A DNA stretch of 64,000 nucleotides, taken from positions 3,348,001 through 3,412,000 of the forward strand of contig NZ_AP031573.1 of NCBI RefSeq assembly GCF_041154745.1. Direction: 5' to 3'. Of the stretch, positions 54,011-63,895 are shown piece by piece; the stretch's first letter is position 1, and the number at the start of each line of letters is the position of its first letter. A model generated the notes under the pieces. That model saw only the letters and a list, made by a program, of their open reading frames with translations, had not been told where the DNA came from and made no database searches. The position numbers were made by a program, and so were the translations under genes. The DNA comes from Flavobacterium sp. CFS9 (GTDB lineage Bacteria; Bacteroidota; Bacteroidia; Flavobacteriales; Flavobacteriaceae).

Positions 54011-56392
54011 TTAAAATTTAAAATTATAGCTAACGGCAGGAACAATTCCGAAAATGGAAGTTTTTACAGCTTCGTTTGCTGCAGTGTCGGTATTCTGACG
54101 GAAATTGATAGAGGCCGCATTCTGGCGGTTGTATAAATTGTAAATACTAAAAACCCATTCTGCTTTCCATTTCCTGTCTTTGTTTTTTCGGGGAGTCAAA
54201 GTTGCCGAAACATCTAAATGATGATAGGCCGGCAAACGATTGTCGTTTCTTAACCCATAATTAGGAACTGTAATTCCTAAATATTGATATTGTCCATTCG
54301 GATAGGTAACAGGCTGTCCGGATTGCAGTGCAAAATTAGCTCCAAAAGACCATTTTTCGTTCAGGTTATAGGCTGATGTCACGGCTAAATTATGCGTTTT
54401 ATCATAGGCCGAACTGTACCATTGTCCGTTGTTGATACCGGTCTCTTCGGGAGTTCTTCCCGGAGTCTGCTGCTGTGATTTGGATAAAGTGTACGAAATC
54501 CATCCGTTGAATTTGCCTTCGTTTTTCTTAAGCATAAATTCGACACCATAAGCTCTCATTCTTCCGTTTAGCACTATTTGTTCGATCGCATTATTTGCAA
54601 TCAAATCGGCACCATCGATATAATCGAGTCGGTTTTGAATCTTTTTGTAATACGTTTCGACTTCAACAGTATAGGCGCCATTATTAATATTTCTAAAATA
54701 GCCCAAAGCAACCTGATCTGCAATCTGAGGTTTGATGTAGTTATCACTTGGCATCCAGACATCAAGCGGAGTAGGTGATGAGGTATTCGAAATCAATTGA
54801 AGATACTGCGCCATGCGGTTATAGCTTGCTTTAATAGCCTGATCGTCGTTTAACTGATAAGAAACCGAAAGTCGTGGTTCGAAATTATTGTAATCCTGAA
54901 TGATCTTGTTTTTACCGAAGTATTTTGTTGAGGTCGGGATTCCTTTTTCGTAAATCTGCATATTATTATTGAAGGTGACAGCCTCATTGTTGTTGTAGTA
55001 ATTAATTGTAGAAGTACCTAAACGATAAAATAGACTGTAACGCAAGCCGTAAGCTAGTGTGAGTTTTTTTGAAAGCTGATTCTCGGCTTCGATATAAACA
55101 GAAGGTTCAAAAGCATATTTTTTATCCAGCTGGTCCGGGTTGATTCCGGATTTTTCATTACTTGGTTTAATGGTTCCGGGATTAAATTCATAGTAAATTC
55201 CATTTAAACCGTAGTTCAGTTTGAATTTATCTGATATATAGTTTTTGAAATCGTATTTGATGTTGTAATTTTTAATTCCTGAGTCCCACTTAAAGCCTAC
55301 ATAATCTAAGTCAAGACCATAATAGTAATCGCTGTAAATCAGAGATAAATTAGCAAATAACTTATCAGAGTACAAGTGGTTCCAACGCAGGTTTAGTGTT
55401 GAATTTCCGTAAATATTGGTAAAGCTTTTGTTCAGACTAAAAACATCACGGCCAAAATAACCCGATAAATACAAACTGTTGTTTTCGTTTAACTTATAAC
55501 TCAGTTTGGTATTCAAATCATAGAAATAAGCAGCGTTATTTTTTTGATCTTCGGATAATTTTAGAAATAAATGAGCGTAAGAAGCTCTTCCTCCAATCAG
55601 GAAAGAACCTCTGTCTTTCACTAGCGGACCTTCGGCTAAAATTCGGCTTGAAATTAATCCTATTCCGCCATTGACATGAAATTCTTTACTGTTTCCGTCT
55701 TTTTGATAAATGTCTAAAACAGAAGAGGCTCTTCCGCCATAGCGAGCCGGAATTCCACCTTTATATAATTTTAAATCTTTGATGGCATCCGGATTAAAAA
55801 CGGAGAAGAAACCAAATACGTGAGAAGAATTAAAGATGGTAGCTTCATCCAGTAAAATCAAATTCTGATCGGCACCTCCGCCGCGTACATTGAACCCCGA
55901 GGCGCCTTCACCTGCATTGGTAACTCCCGGGAGCAGTAAAATTGATTTTAAGACATCGACTTCACCTAAAACAACCGGCATTCTTTTGATGGTGGCAATG
56001 GAGAGTTTATTGGCACTCATCTCAGGCGATTTGATGTTGATTTTGCCTTTATTATCAGTAATTATGATCTCTTTAAGTTCTTCACCGCTTTCGGTAATGG
56101 CAAAATTACTTTTAGTGTTTTGATTTAAAGTTATGGTCTTTTGAAGCGTCTGATAACCAACATAACTAATTTCAATTTCATATTCGCCCTGTGGAACGGT
56201 TAGTGAATAAAACCCATATTCATTGGTGGTGGTACCCATTTTTAAGGCCGGAATATAGAGGTTTACACCGATTAAAGTTTCATTGTTTTTAAAGTCGGTG
56301 ATGGTTCCGCTCAGTGTGAATTTTTCCTGAGAAAATGATGTTAAAATGGTAAATAGAAAAAACAAAAAAGTGGTATTTTTTTTGGTGGTCAT
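54011..56392 (-). CDS. TonB-dependent receptor with CarboxypepD_reg domain, DUF4249 partner type
   Basis: The protein has 793 residues. A signal peptide (1-22) is followed by a CarboxypepD_reg-like domain (about 25-110, LSGTITDFKNNETLIGVNLY), a plug (about 125-225 with GFNVRGGGADQNLILLDEA) and a barrel ending AVSYNFKF. Receptors of this size and plug type are regularly encoded with DUF4249 lipoproteins in Bacteroidota, as here. It leads the operon that continues with DUF4249, GyrI-like and DinB genes. The transport substrate is unknown. Confidence 0.9.
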   Translation of the reverse strand: MTTKKNTTFLFFLFTILTSFSQEKFTLSGTITDFKNNETLIGVNLYIPALKMGTTTNEYGFYSLTVPQGEYEIEISYVGYQTLQKTITLNQNTKSNFAITESGEELKEIIITDNKGKINIKSPEMSANKLSIATIKRMPVVLGEVDVLKSILLLPGVTNAGEGASGFNVRGGGADQNLILLDEATIFNSSHVFGFFSVFNPDAIKDLKLYKGGIPARYGGRASSVLDIYQKDGNSKEFHVNGGIGLISSRILAEGPLVKDRGSFLIGGRASYAHLFLKLSEDQKNNAAYFYDLNTKLSYKLNENNSLYLSGYFGRDVFSLNKSFTNIYGNSTLNLRWNHLYSDKLFANLSLIYSDYYYGLDLDYVGFKWDSGIKNYNIKYDFKNYISDKFKLNYGLNGIYYEFNPGTIKPSNEKSGINPDQLDKKYAFEPSVYIEAENQLSKKLTLAYGLRYSLFYRLGTSTINYYNNNEAVTFNNNMQIYEKGIPTSTKYFGKNKIIQDYNNFEPRLSVSYQLNDDQAIKASYNRMAQYLQLISNTSSPTPLDVWMPSDNYIKPQIADQVALGYFRNINNGAYTVEVETYYKKIQNRLDYIDGADLIANNAIEQIVLNGRMRAYGVEFMLKKNEGKFNGWISYTLSKSQQQTPGRTPEETGINNGQWYSSAYDKTHNLAVTSAYNLNEKWSFGANFALQSGQPVTYPNGQYQYLGITVPNYGLRNDNRLPAYHHLDVSATLTPRKNKDRKWKAEWVFSIYNLYNRQNAASINFRQNTDTAANEAVKTSIFGIVPAVSYNFKF

Positions 56393-56537
56393 TATCTTGG
56401 TTTTGAGTTACATAGTTAATGATTCTTGTTAAATATTTCTGCAGAACGTTTGTTAAACATTAGTTAAGAATGGGGCTTTTTCTGAGGTTCAAAGGTGTAG
56501 GAGTTCAAAGGTTCAGAGTTTTTTTAGTTTAACTCAT

Positions 56538-56570
56538 AAAAAAAGACAACTGTTGAAAGTTGTCTTTTTA
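56538..56570 (-). terminator. Terminator of icd
   Basis: A perfect 11-bp stem (AAAAAGACAAC/GTTGTCTTTTT) with an 8-base loop gives a T tail in the minus direction and lies 38 bases after the icd stop codon. Confidence 0.85.
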
Positions 56571-56607
56571 GGGGAGATACGTTTTATATCTCTATCATTT
56601 CATTATA

Positions 56608-58842
<2,235 letters not shown>

Positions 58843-58904
58843 TTATAATCGTATCGCCAGAGAATGGCAATGTAAAAGGTATAGTCGGCTCAGAATGAGC
58901 GGAG

Positions 58905-58912
58905 CAAATATA
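58905..58912 (-). promoter_or_regulatory. -7 box of icd
   Basis: On the minus strand TATATTTG matches TAnnTTTG and lies 74 bases before ATG 58830, giving a leader of about 70 bases. No repressor-like palindrome was noticed. The rest of the divergent gap (58831-59229) holds only this box and the XRE promoter. Confidence 0.6.
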
Positions 58913-59193
58913 ATAAAAACAGTCCGAAAACGGTGTAGTTTTCAGGAGAAATGCCGAAATTATCAGATTGTTATTTCGAGGTCTTTAAATTGTCAAATCG
59001 ACGATTTTGGTATTAAAAAATTACGGTTTTGATGGATCACGGAGAAAAGTGGATGATTTCTGAATAGGTAAACCTTTTTAGTTGCATAAAATTAGTTAAG
59101 CAATGTATTTTTGTCCGAAAAATTGTAGTTTTGATTTAATGAATGAATGAGTAATAAAGTGTAAGCTACATTGTTTAATATGTTTTTTACTTA

Positions 59194-59225
59194 TTGTTTG
59201 TTATAAAACTTAATTATTATCTTTG
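59194..59225 (+). promoter_or_regulatory. Promoter of the XRE gene, possibly leaderless
   Basis: TTGTTTG at 59194-59200 and TATCTTTG at 59218-59225 fit the Bacteroidota -33 and -7 boxes (spacing 17 or 21 depending on which TTG is used). The -7 box ends just 4 bases before ATG 59230, so the transcript would start at or next to the A of the start codon. Confidence 0.5.
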
Positions 59226-59229
59226 AATT

Positions 59230-59640
59230 ATGAGCACACTTACAAAACAAAATCATATAGGGCGAAAAATTAGCCGTATTCGTGAACTTCGAGATATGAA
59301 ACAAGAAGCTTTGGCGCAGGCTTTAGGAACCAATCAGCAAACTGTTTCCGCTATTGAAAACAGTGAAACGATAGATGATGAAAGGCTTAAAGAAGTTGCA
59401 AAAGCACTTGGTGTAACTGTTGAAGCAATTAAAAATTTCTTGGAAGACAATATGATTAATTATTTTAATAGTTTCCATGATAACAGTTTTACAAATGGAG
59501 CATTCAATGCAAATCATTGTACTTTTAATCCATTGGATAAATTAATTGAAACTTTCCATGAAAAAGAAAAGCTTTACGAGCGTTTGCTGCAAGCTGAAAA
59601 AGATAAAATCGAATATTTGGAAAATCTATTGAAAAAATAG
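59230..59640 (+). CDS. XRE-family helix-turn-helix regulator with coiled-coil tail
   Basis: The protein has 136 residues. An HTH_3 domain lies at about 10-70 (IGRKISRIRELRDMKQEALA, TNQQTVSAIENSE, RLKEVAKALGVTVEAI). A Asn/Phe-rich linker (NSFHDNSFTNGAFNANHC) follows, then a coiled coil (LIETFHEKEKLYERLLQAEKD) that should dimerise. This architecture is common in Flavobacteriaceae and its regulon is unknown. It is a single gene, followed by the repeat nest at 59704-60284. Confidence 0.85.
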   Translation: MSTLTKQNHIGRKISRIRELRDMKQEALAQALGTNQQTVSAIENSETIDDERLKEVAKALGVTVEAIKNFLEDNMINYFNSFHDNSFTNGAFNANHCTFNPLDKLIETFHEKEKLYERLLQAEKDKIEYLENLLKK

Positions 59641-59703
59641 ATACCAATTTTTCATTAAAATACAAACTGATGCTTTAGGAGTGTCGGTTTTTTTTTTGGC
59701 GTG

Positions 59704-59794
59704 TCCCGCCGAAAAAGGCGGGTCGGGCTATCCGCTTCAAGTCCTCGCACTTCCTTCGTCAGGCTGTGGGCTTTCCACTTCTATCCCTCACGCA
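59704..59794 (-). ncRNA. Structured element D, copy 1 (repeat or candidate structured RNA)
   Basis: In minus-strand reading it runs GGGATAGAAGTGGAAAG, a variable middle, TTGAAGCGGATAGCCCG, then a CCCGCC/GGCGGG hairpin. The two conserved blocks match those of copy 2 at 60201-60284 (GATAGCAGTGGAAA and TTGAAACGGATAGC). The Rfam motif Flavo-1, known from Flavobacteria, is one possible identity, but I could not test it. Annotation as a coding frame here (plus strand, 59681-59998) is rejected. Confidence 0.5.
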
Positions 59795-59847
59795 AACCGT
59801 AAAACAAGAACTTTTTGTTTATTAAGTGTAATTATCTCCGCAATCTT

Positions 59848-60164
59848 GTCATTTCGACGGAGGAGAAATCACACGCGGGATTCGGCAAAGATTGACGATT
59901 TTGATTGCGACCCGAAGCTCAACAGTAATCCGTATAGTTTGTCATTTCGACGGAGGAGAAATCTTCGCAAGAAACTCGACAACGATTGGCGATTTTAGGA
60001 ACGGAGTTTCTAGTGTGATTTCTCCCTTCTATCGAAATGGCAAGACTGATGAAATCCGTTTTTAATCTGTGTTTTCGCAAAGCGAATCCGCGTCATCCGT
60101 GTTCAAAATTGTCGTTAATACTTTGTAGAGTTTCTTGCGAAGATTTCTCCTCCGTCGAAATGAC
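59848..60164. repeat. Cluster of four family A repeats
   Basis: Family A copies occur at 59848-59870 (plus, first half only), 59941-59976 (plus, full), 60017-60041 (minus, diverged first half) and 60129-60164 (minus, full). The full copies face each other, as in the unit at 14916-15408, but here only 152 bases separate them and no nuclease gene lies between. A copy of family C (60052-60104, AATCCG...GCGAATCCG) lies inside. Confidence 0.85.
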
Positions 60165-60200
60165 AAACTAAATGAAAATATTGTTGTGACAATGATTGTC

Positions 60201-60284
60201 TTAGCCCCGATAGCAGTGGAAATCCTTTTGCTTTTTTCTTTAAAAAGCAAAAGATTGAAACGGATAGCGGGATTAGCTCCTGAA
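60201..60284 (+). ncRNA. Structured element D, copy 2 (repeat or candidate structured RNA)
   Basis: The conserved blocks AGCCCCGATAGCAGTGGAAA and TTGAAACGGATAGCGGGA surround a perfect 12-bp hairpin CTTTTGCTTTTT/AAAAAGCAAAAG (60225-60236 and 60242-60253). The outer CCCG and CGGG can also pair, and AGC with GCT beyond them. It is the divergent partner of copy 1. It lies downstream of the XRE gene and 17 bases before the rplS terminator, so on its plus strand it would be convergent with rplS. Confidence 0.55.
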
Positions 60285-60301
60285 AATTTTAAAAAACAGG
60301 C

Positions 60302-60337
60302 AAAAAAAAACTCGTTTCATTTGAAACGAGTTTTTTA
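60302..60337 (-). terminator. Terminator of rplS
   Basis: ACTCGTTTC/GAAACGAGT, a 9-bp stem with a 4-base loop, is followed by nine T in the minus direction and lies 19 bases after the rplS stop codon. Confidence 0.88.
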
Positions 60338-60355
60338 TAACCAATAGATAAATGA

Positions 60356-60706
60356 TTATCTTCTTTTATCTTTAATCTTAGCTTTTTTACCAGTAAGTTC
60401 TCTGAAGTAGAAAATTCTAGCTCTACGTACAGCTCCTTTTTTGTTGATTTCAATTTTTTGTAAAGCTGGTAAGTTTACTGGGAAGATACGCTCAACTCCG
60501 ATAGCTCCAGACATTTTACGAATAGTGAAAGTTTCTGTGTTACCAGAACCTCTTCTTTGAATAACAACTCCTTTAAAAAACTGAGTTCTTGTTTTTTCAC
60601 CCTCTTTAATTTCGTAGTAAACTGTGATAGTATCTCCAGCTCCGAAAACAGGGAAATCTTTTTTAGCAACGAATTCGTTTTGAACGAACTTTAATAAATC
60701 TGCCAT
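60356..60706 (-). CDS. rplS: 50S ribosomal protein L19
   Basis: This ribosomal protein at the subunit interface has 116 residues, the usual length. Family marks are FPVFGAGDTITVYYEIKEG, the motif FKGVVIQRRGSGNTETFTIRK and GVERIFPVNLPALQKIEI, ending with a basic tail (KAKIKDKRR). In many bacteria rplS follows trmD directly. Here trmD (63181-63861) is upstream on the same strand but two accessory genes lie between. It has its own -7 box at 60777 and its own terminator. Confidence 0.97.
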   Translation of the reverse strand: MADLLKFVQNEFVAKKDFPVFGAGDTITVYYEIKEGEKTRTQFFKGVVIQRRGSGNTETFTIRKMSGAIGVERIFPVNLPALQKIEINKKGAVRRARIFYFRELTGKKAKIKDKRR

Positions 60707-60776
60707 GATAATTTTTATTATTGTTTATTTAGAGTAACATTCACGTATTTCGCCAGAGGTTAGTCTAATTCGGGTG

Positions 60777-60784
60777 CAAATGTA
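60777..60784 (-). promoter_or_regulatory. -7 box of rplS
   Basis: On the minus strand TACATTTG matches the consensus exactly and lies 70 bases before ATG 60706, so rplS can be transcribed independently of trmD. Confidence 0.6.
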
Positions 60785-60855
60785 GAAAATAATTGTAAAT
60801 TATGAATTATAAATTATAAATTATTTTAAGTTGCTGATAAATTGAAGGTTAGTTT

Positions 60856-61007
60856 TTAGTCGCAGTATTCAGTGGCAGTATTCAGTCACAGTATTCAGTC
60901 GCAGTTTTATTGTGCTGATTATTGCTTATTATGATTGCTACTGAACACTGATGACTGAGACTGAAAGCTGAAAACCGCGACTGAACACTGAAAACTGCGA
61001 CTGAATA
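60856..61007. repeat. Tandem repeat array with opposed arms
   Basis: On the left, four copies of a 13-16-base word like CGCAGTATTCAGT (60859-60907) run in tandem. On the right (60950-61007) the inverse word, such as ACTGAAAACTGCGACTGAA, runs in about four imperfect copies. The arms are mutually complementary and could fold into one long imperfect hairpin. The right arm ends at the stop codon of the deiminase gene at 61009. Confidence 0.8.
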
Positions 61008-61008
61008 C

Positions 61009-62139
61009 TTATTTCGGCTGCTGCTGCGTCACACAGTGGATCATTCCTCCATTAGCATACAAATTACGAACGTCGATACCAATTACCTTTCTGTTCGGAT
61101 ACAAGCTTTGAATCAATTGATTGGCAACTGCATCATTTGGATCGTTGTAATTCGGAACCAATACCACCGTGTTTCCAATGTAGTAATTAACATAAGAACC
61201 TTTGTAACCTAATTTTTTTCCATAAGCCGTTACCACTTTGTTTTGAGTCAAAGGCAGTTTTAGGAAATTGTAATTTTTACCTTTTAAATCTTTTGCATTG
61301 TACAAAGTAGGAATGTCTCCTTCAGGTACTTCCCAGTACAGTAAATCATCTTCACTCATCGTCACGATGGTGTTGTCATTACCAAATCGTGCAAACCCGT
61401 CAATGTGCATGTCAGTAATTTCTTTTCCTGCTTTTCCGTTCAGCCAGATGAAGTTAGACACTCCTAAATATTTTTTAAAAATGGCTTCGGCTTGTGCCTG
61501 GCTCATTCCGGGATTACGATTTGGGTTTAGAATAGAACTTTTGGTAGCTAAAAGAGTTCCTTTTCCGTCTATTTCTACGGCTCCCCCTTCATTGATCATG
61601 ATCGCATTTAAATCTACAACTGTTGTTTTTTGATCTGCGGCAATTTGTGCAGGGATAGTGTTGCAATTTTTAAAATCAGCTTTTTCTCCCCAGCCATTAA
61701 AGCCCCAATCCTGAATTACCAATTGGTTGTTTTTGTCTTTTACATAAATAGGACCATTATCTCGTACCCAAACATCATCTGTTTTATAGATTTTAAAATC
61801 AACGGCAGAAAGAGAAACTCCTGCATTTTGTAATAAAGTTGTAATTCTGTTCTTTTCGTTGGTATCGTAAGCAACGATATGTACCTTTTCACTTGTCGAC
61901 AATGATTTTGTCATGGCAACCCATGTAGCATCAAGATCATCTCTATAGTTCATACCATATTGATATTGGTGTGGCCATTGCAGCCAGGTTCCTTCATGCG
62001 GAGCAGATTCTTCGGGCATGGTATACATAATCTCGCTTTTAATGGATTCAGTTGGTTCGTTTGGTGTTGGAATCATTCCGTCTTCCTGGCAGGAAGTGAA
62101 CAAAGGAAATAGTACTATAGGTAAAAATAATTTTTTCAT
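61009..62139 (-). CDS. Agmatine deiminase / peptidylarginine deiminase-family lipoprotein
   Basis: The protein has 376 residues. The family hydrolyses agmatine to N-carbamoylputrescine or modifies arginine residues. It has a lipobox FTSC (lipid Cys17), which is unusual for this normally cytosolic enzyme, so it should act in the envelope. Visible motifs are APHEGTWLQWPH, YKTDDVWVRDNGPIYV, DWGFNGWG, MINEGGAVEIDGKGT and MHIDGFARF, with catalytic Cys369 in GGMIHCVTQQ. It starts 115 bases from the AraC gene, with a -7 box between. The AraC/GyrI regulator may control it, by proximity only. Confidence 0.9.
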   Translation of the reverse strand: MKKLFLPIVLFPLFTSCQEDGMIPTPNEPTESIKSEIMYTMPEESAPHEGTWLQWPHQYQYGMNYRDDLDATWVAMTKSLSTSEKVHIVAYDTNEKNRITTLLQNAGVSLSAVDFKIYKTDDVWVRDNGPIYVKDKNNQLVIQDWGFNGWGEKADFKNCNTIPAQIAADQKTTVVDLNAIMINEGGAVEIDGKGTLLATKSSILNPNRNPGMSQAQAEAIFKKYLGVSNFIWLNGKAGKEITDMHIDGFARFGNDNTIVTMSEDDLLYWEVPEGDIPTLYNAKDLKGKNYNFLKLPLTQNKVVTAYGKKLGYKGSYVNYYIGNTVVLVPNYNDPNDAVANQLIQSLYPNRKVIGIDVRNLYANGGMIHCVTQQQPK

Positions 62140-62205
62140 CTTAATTGAAGTTTGTTGTGATCTTTAATTGTTTAGCGTCATTGTGTTACTAGTATTTTGA
62201 CGATG

Positions 62206-62213
62206 CAAAGATA
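62206..62213 (-). promoter_or_regulatory. -7 box of the deiminase gene
   Basis: On the minus strand TATCTTTG lies 67 bases before ATG 62139 and fits TAnnTTTG exactly. Confidence 0.55.
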
Positions 62214-62253
62214 TTCTCAAACGATAAACGGTTAGTTGTCCAAAATGGACAAA

Positions 62254-63078
62254 TCAAATAAGCGGAATGAAAATCGCTGTGAGATAGTCAGATTCGTTAT
62301 CACAATTGTCACTGGTTTTCAGGTATTGTTCAATAACAGGCAAATGTGAAAGTTCATAATCATGAGTGAGAAACCAGCCTCCAAAGATTTGACTATACGT
62401 TTCTTCGAGAGTATTGTAACTTCCATGATGAAAAAAACGAGCATATTTACCGCCAAAAATTTTCTTCTTTGGAAGATTTTTAAGGACAGCAGTGGTGGCA
62501 ATGCAGGCTTCGTAAGTACAATTTATTTTTTCAGTAATTAAAATGTCGTCCGTGATGACTCCGAAAAAGTGAGCATCCGTTTCAGGGAATTCATTTTTTA
62601 ATAGAGTGTCCCAAAGATCTTCTATCTCCGGATTAATATAATGGGTTTTAGAACTAAGGTAATAAACCGTTGTTTCCGGAATTACGAGTATTTCAGGTGT
62701 TAAAACAGAGGTAAAAGATTGAAGAATCCCCGTATCGTTTAATAAAAGTTCTTTTTGATTGCGGGCTAGTGAAGGAGCGCAGTCGAAATGCTTTTTGAAG
62801 GTCTTTGAGAATGACTGCACATCGGCAAAACCAACTTCGAGTGCAATTTCTGAGATTTGTTTGTTCGAGTAGATCAGTTTTTTGTACCCGTTTTCTACCT
62901 TCAACCGGGTCTGATAAGCGCCTATGGTTTCGTTGAATAAAGAATAAAAAATCCGTTGCAAATTTCTGTAGGAGTAACACGAAATGTCCTCCAGAGAATT
63001 TATTGAGATGATTTGATTGTAATTCATCTCAATATAATTCCGTGTATTATAAATAGGTTTCAGATTGAAATCACTCAT
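62254..63078 (-). CDS. AraC-family regulator with GyrI-like effector domain
   Basis: The protein has 274 residues. The N-terminal half holds the two AraC HTH units (about 20-110: YRNLQRIFYSLFNETIGAYQ, then ISEIALEVGFADVQSFSKTF). The C-terminal half (about 125-270) is a GyrI-like ligand-binding domain (FFGVITDD, FGGKYARFFHHGSYNTLEE), the Rob/SoxS-Rob-like order with DNA-binding first. Such regulators switch on detoxification or efflux genes on ligand binding. It lies between trmD and the deiminase gene on the same strand and may act on the latter. Confidence 0.88.
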   Translation of the reverse strand: MSDFNLKPIYNTRNYIEMNYNQIISINSLEDISCYSYRNLQRIFYSLFNETIGAYQTRLKVENGYKKLIYSNKQISEIALEVGFADVQSFSKTFKKHFDCAPSLARNQKELLLNDTGILQSFTSVLTPEILVIPETTVYYLSSKTHYINPEIEDLWDTLLKNEFPETDAHFFGVITDDILITEKINCTYEACIATTAVLKNLPKKKIFGGKYARFFHHGSYNTLEETYSQIFGGWFLTHDYELSHLPVIEQYLKTSDNCDNESDYLTAIFIPLI

Positions 63079-63180
63079 TTTTTAGCTTTTAGAAAGTGGT
63101 AACAAAAAAGATAACGATAATTACTGCTTTCAAGTATGATTAAGAAGAATCACTAAAAATAAATGAGGGGGGAATATTTT

Positions 63181-63861
63181 TTATTTTTCTTCCAATAAAT
63201 CCGGACGTCTGTTTTTAGTATGTTCGTAGGCCATATCCTCACGCCATTTGTCAATTTTAGCAAAATGTCCGCTAGTCAGTACTTCAGGAACTTTCCAGCC
63301 TTTATAATCGGCAGGTCTTGTGTATATAGGACCAGAAAGCAGATTGTCCTGAAAACTGTCAGTCAATGCTGAAGTTTCATCGCTCAAAACACCGGGAATC
63401 AATCGGATCAAAGCATCAGATAATACTAAAGCGCCTAATTCTCCACCGGATAGTACATAATCGCCAATTGAAATTTCTTTGGTAATAAAATGGTCACGAA
63501 CACGTTGATCTACCCCTTTATAATGTCCGCAGAGAATGATAATGTTTTCATACATCGACATTGTATTGGCCATTTTTTGATTTAAAGTTTCTCCATCAGG
63601 CGACATATAAATAATTTCATCATACTCACGCTGGCTTTTTAAATGCGTGATACAGTCATCAATAGGCTGAACCGTCATAACCATTCCGGCACCTCCGCCA
63701 AATGGATAATCGTCAACACTTTTTTGCCTGTTTGTAGTGTAATCACGCAAATTATGAAAATGAACTTCTACTAAGCCTTTGTCTATGGCACGTTTCATAA
63801 TCGAAGCCTCAAACGGACTCTTTAATAATTCAGGTAAAATCGTTATAATGTCAATTCGCAT
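63181..63861 (-). CDS. trmD: tRNA (guanine(37)-N1)-methyltransferase
   Basis: TrmD methylates G37 next to the anticodon and prevents frameshifting. The protein has 226 residues with all marks of the SPOUT trefoil-knot enzyme: [46 protein letters not shown] and [20 protein letters not shown]. The catalytic Asp is expected in the disordered loop that ends the first half. It has a -7 box at 63888. It is separated from rplS by the deiminase and AraC genes, so the usual pair is split. Confidence 0.97.
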   Translation of the reverse strand: MRIDIITILPELLKSPFEASIMKRAIDKGLVEVHFHNLRDYTTNRQKSVDDYPFGGGAGMVMTVQPIDDCITHLKSQREYDEIIYMSPDGETLNQKMANTMSMYENIIILCGHYKGVDQRVRDHFITKEISIGDYVLSGGELGALVLSDALIRLIPGVLSDETSALTDSFQDNLLSGPIYTRPADYKGWKVPEVLTSGHFAKIDKWREDMAYEHTKNRRPDLLEEK

Positions 63862-63887
63862 TTTTTTTCTTCAATAGTTCTAAGATG

Positions 63888-63895
63888 CAAAGATA
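63888..63895 (-). promoter_or_regulatory. -7 box of trmD
   Basis: On the minus strand TATCTTTG lies 27 bases before ATG 63861. A TTG at plus 63919-63921 (read CAA there) lies 23 bases upstream, a slightly long spacing for the -33 box. No gene was seen from 63862 to the window end. Confidence 0.55.

Noticed and set aside
59681..59998. Plus-strand open frame of 105 codons (and shorter ones at 60062-60347)
   Set aside because: It lies wholly in repeats D and A and its translated pieces (such as SFRRRRN) are repeat translations. There is no ribosome site or family match.
60856..61007. CRISPR array from the tandem CAGTATTCAGT words
   Set aside because: There is no spacer sequence between the units and the arms are opposed; this is a simple tandem repeat.
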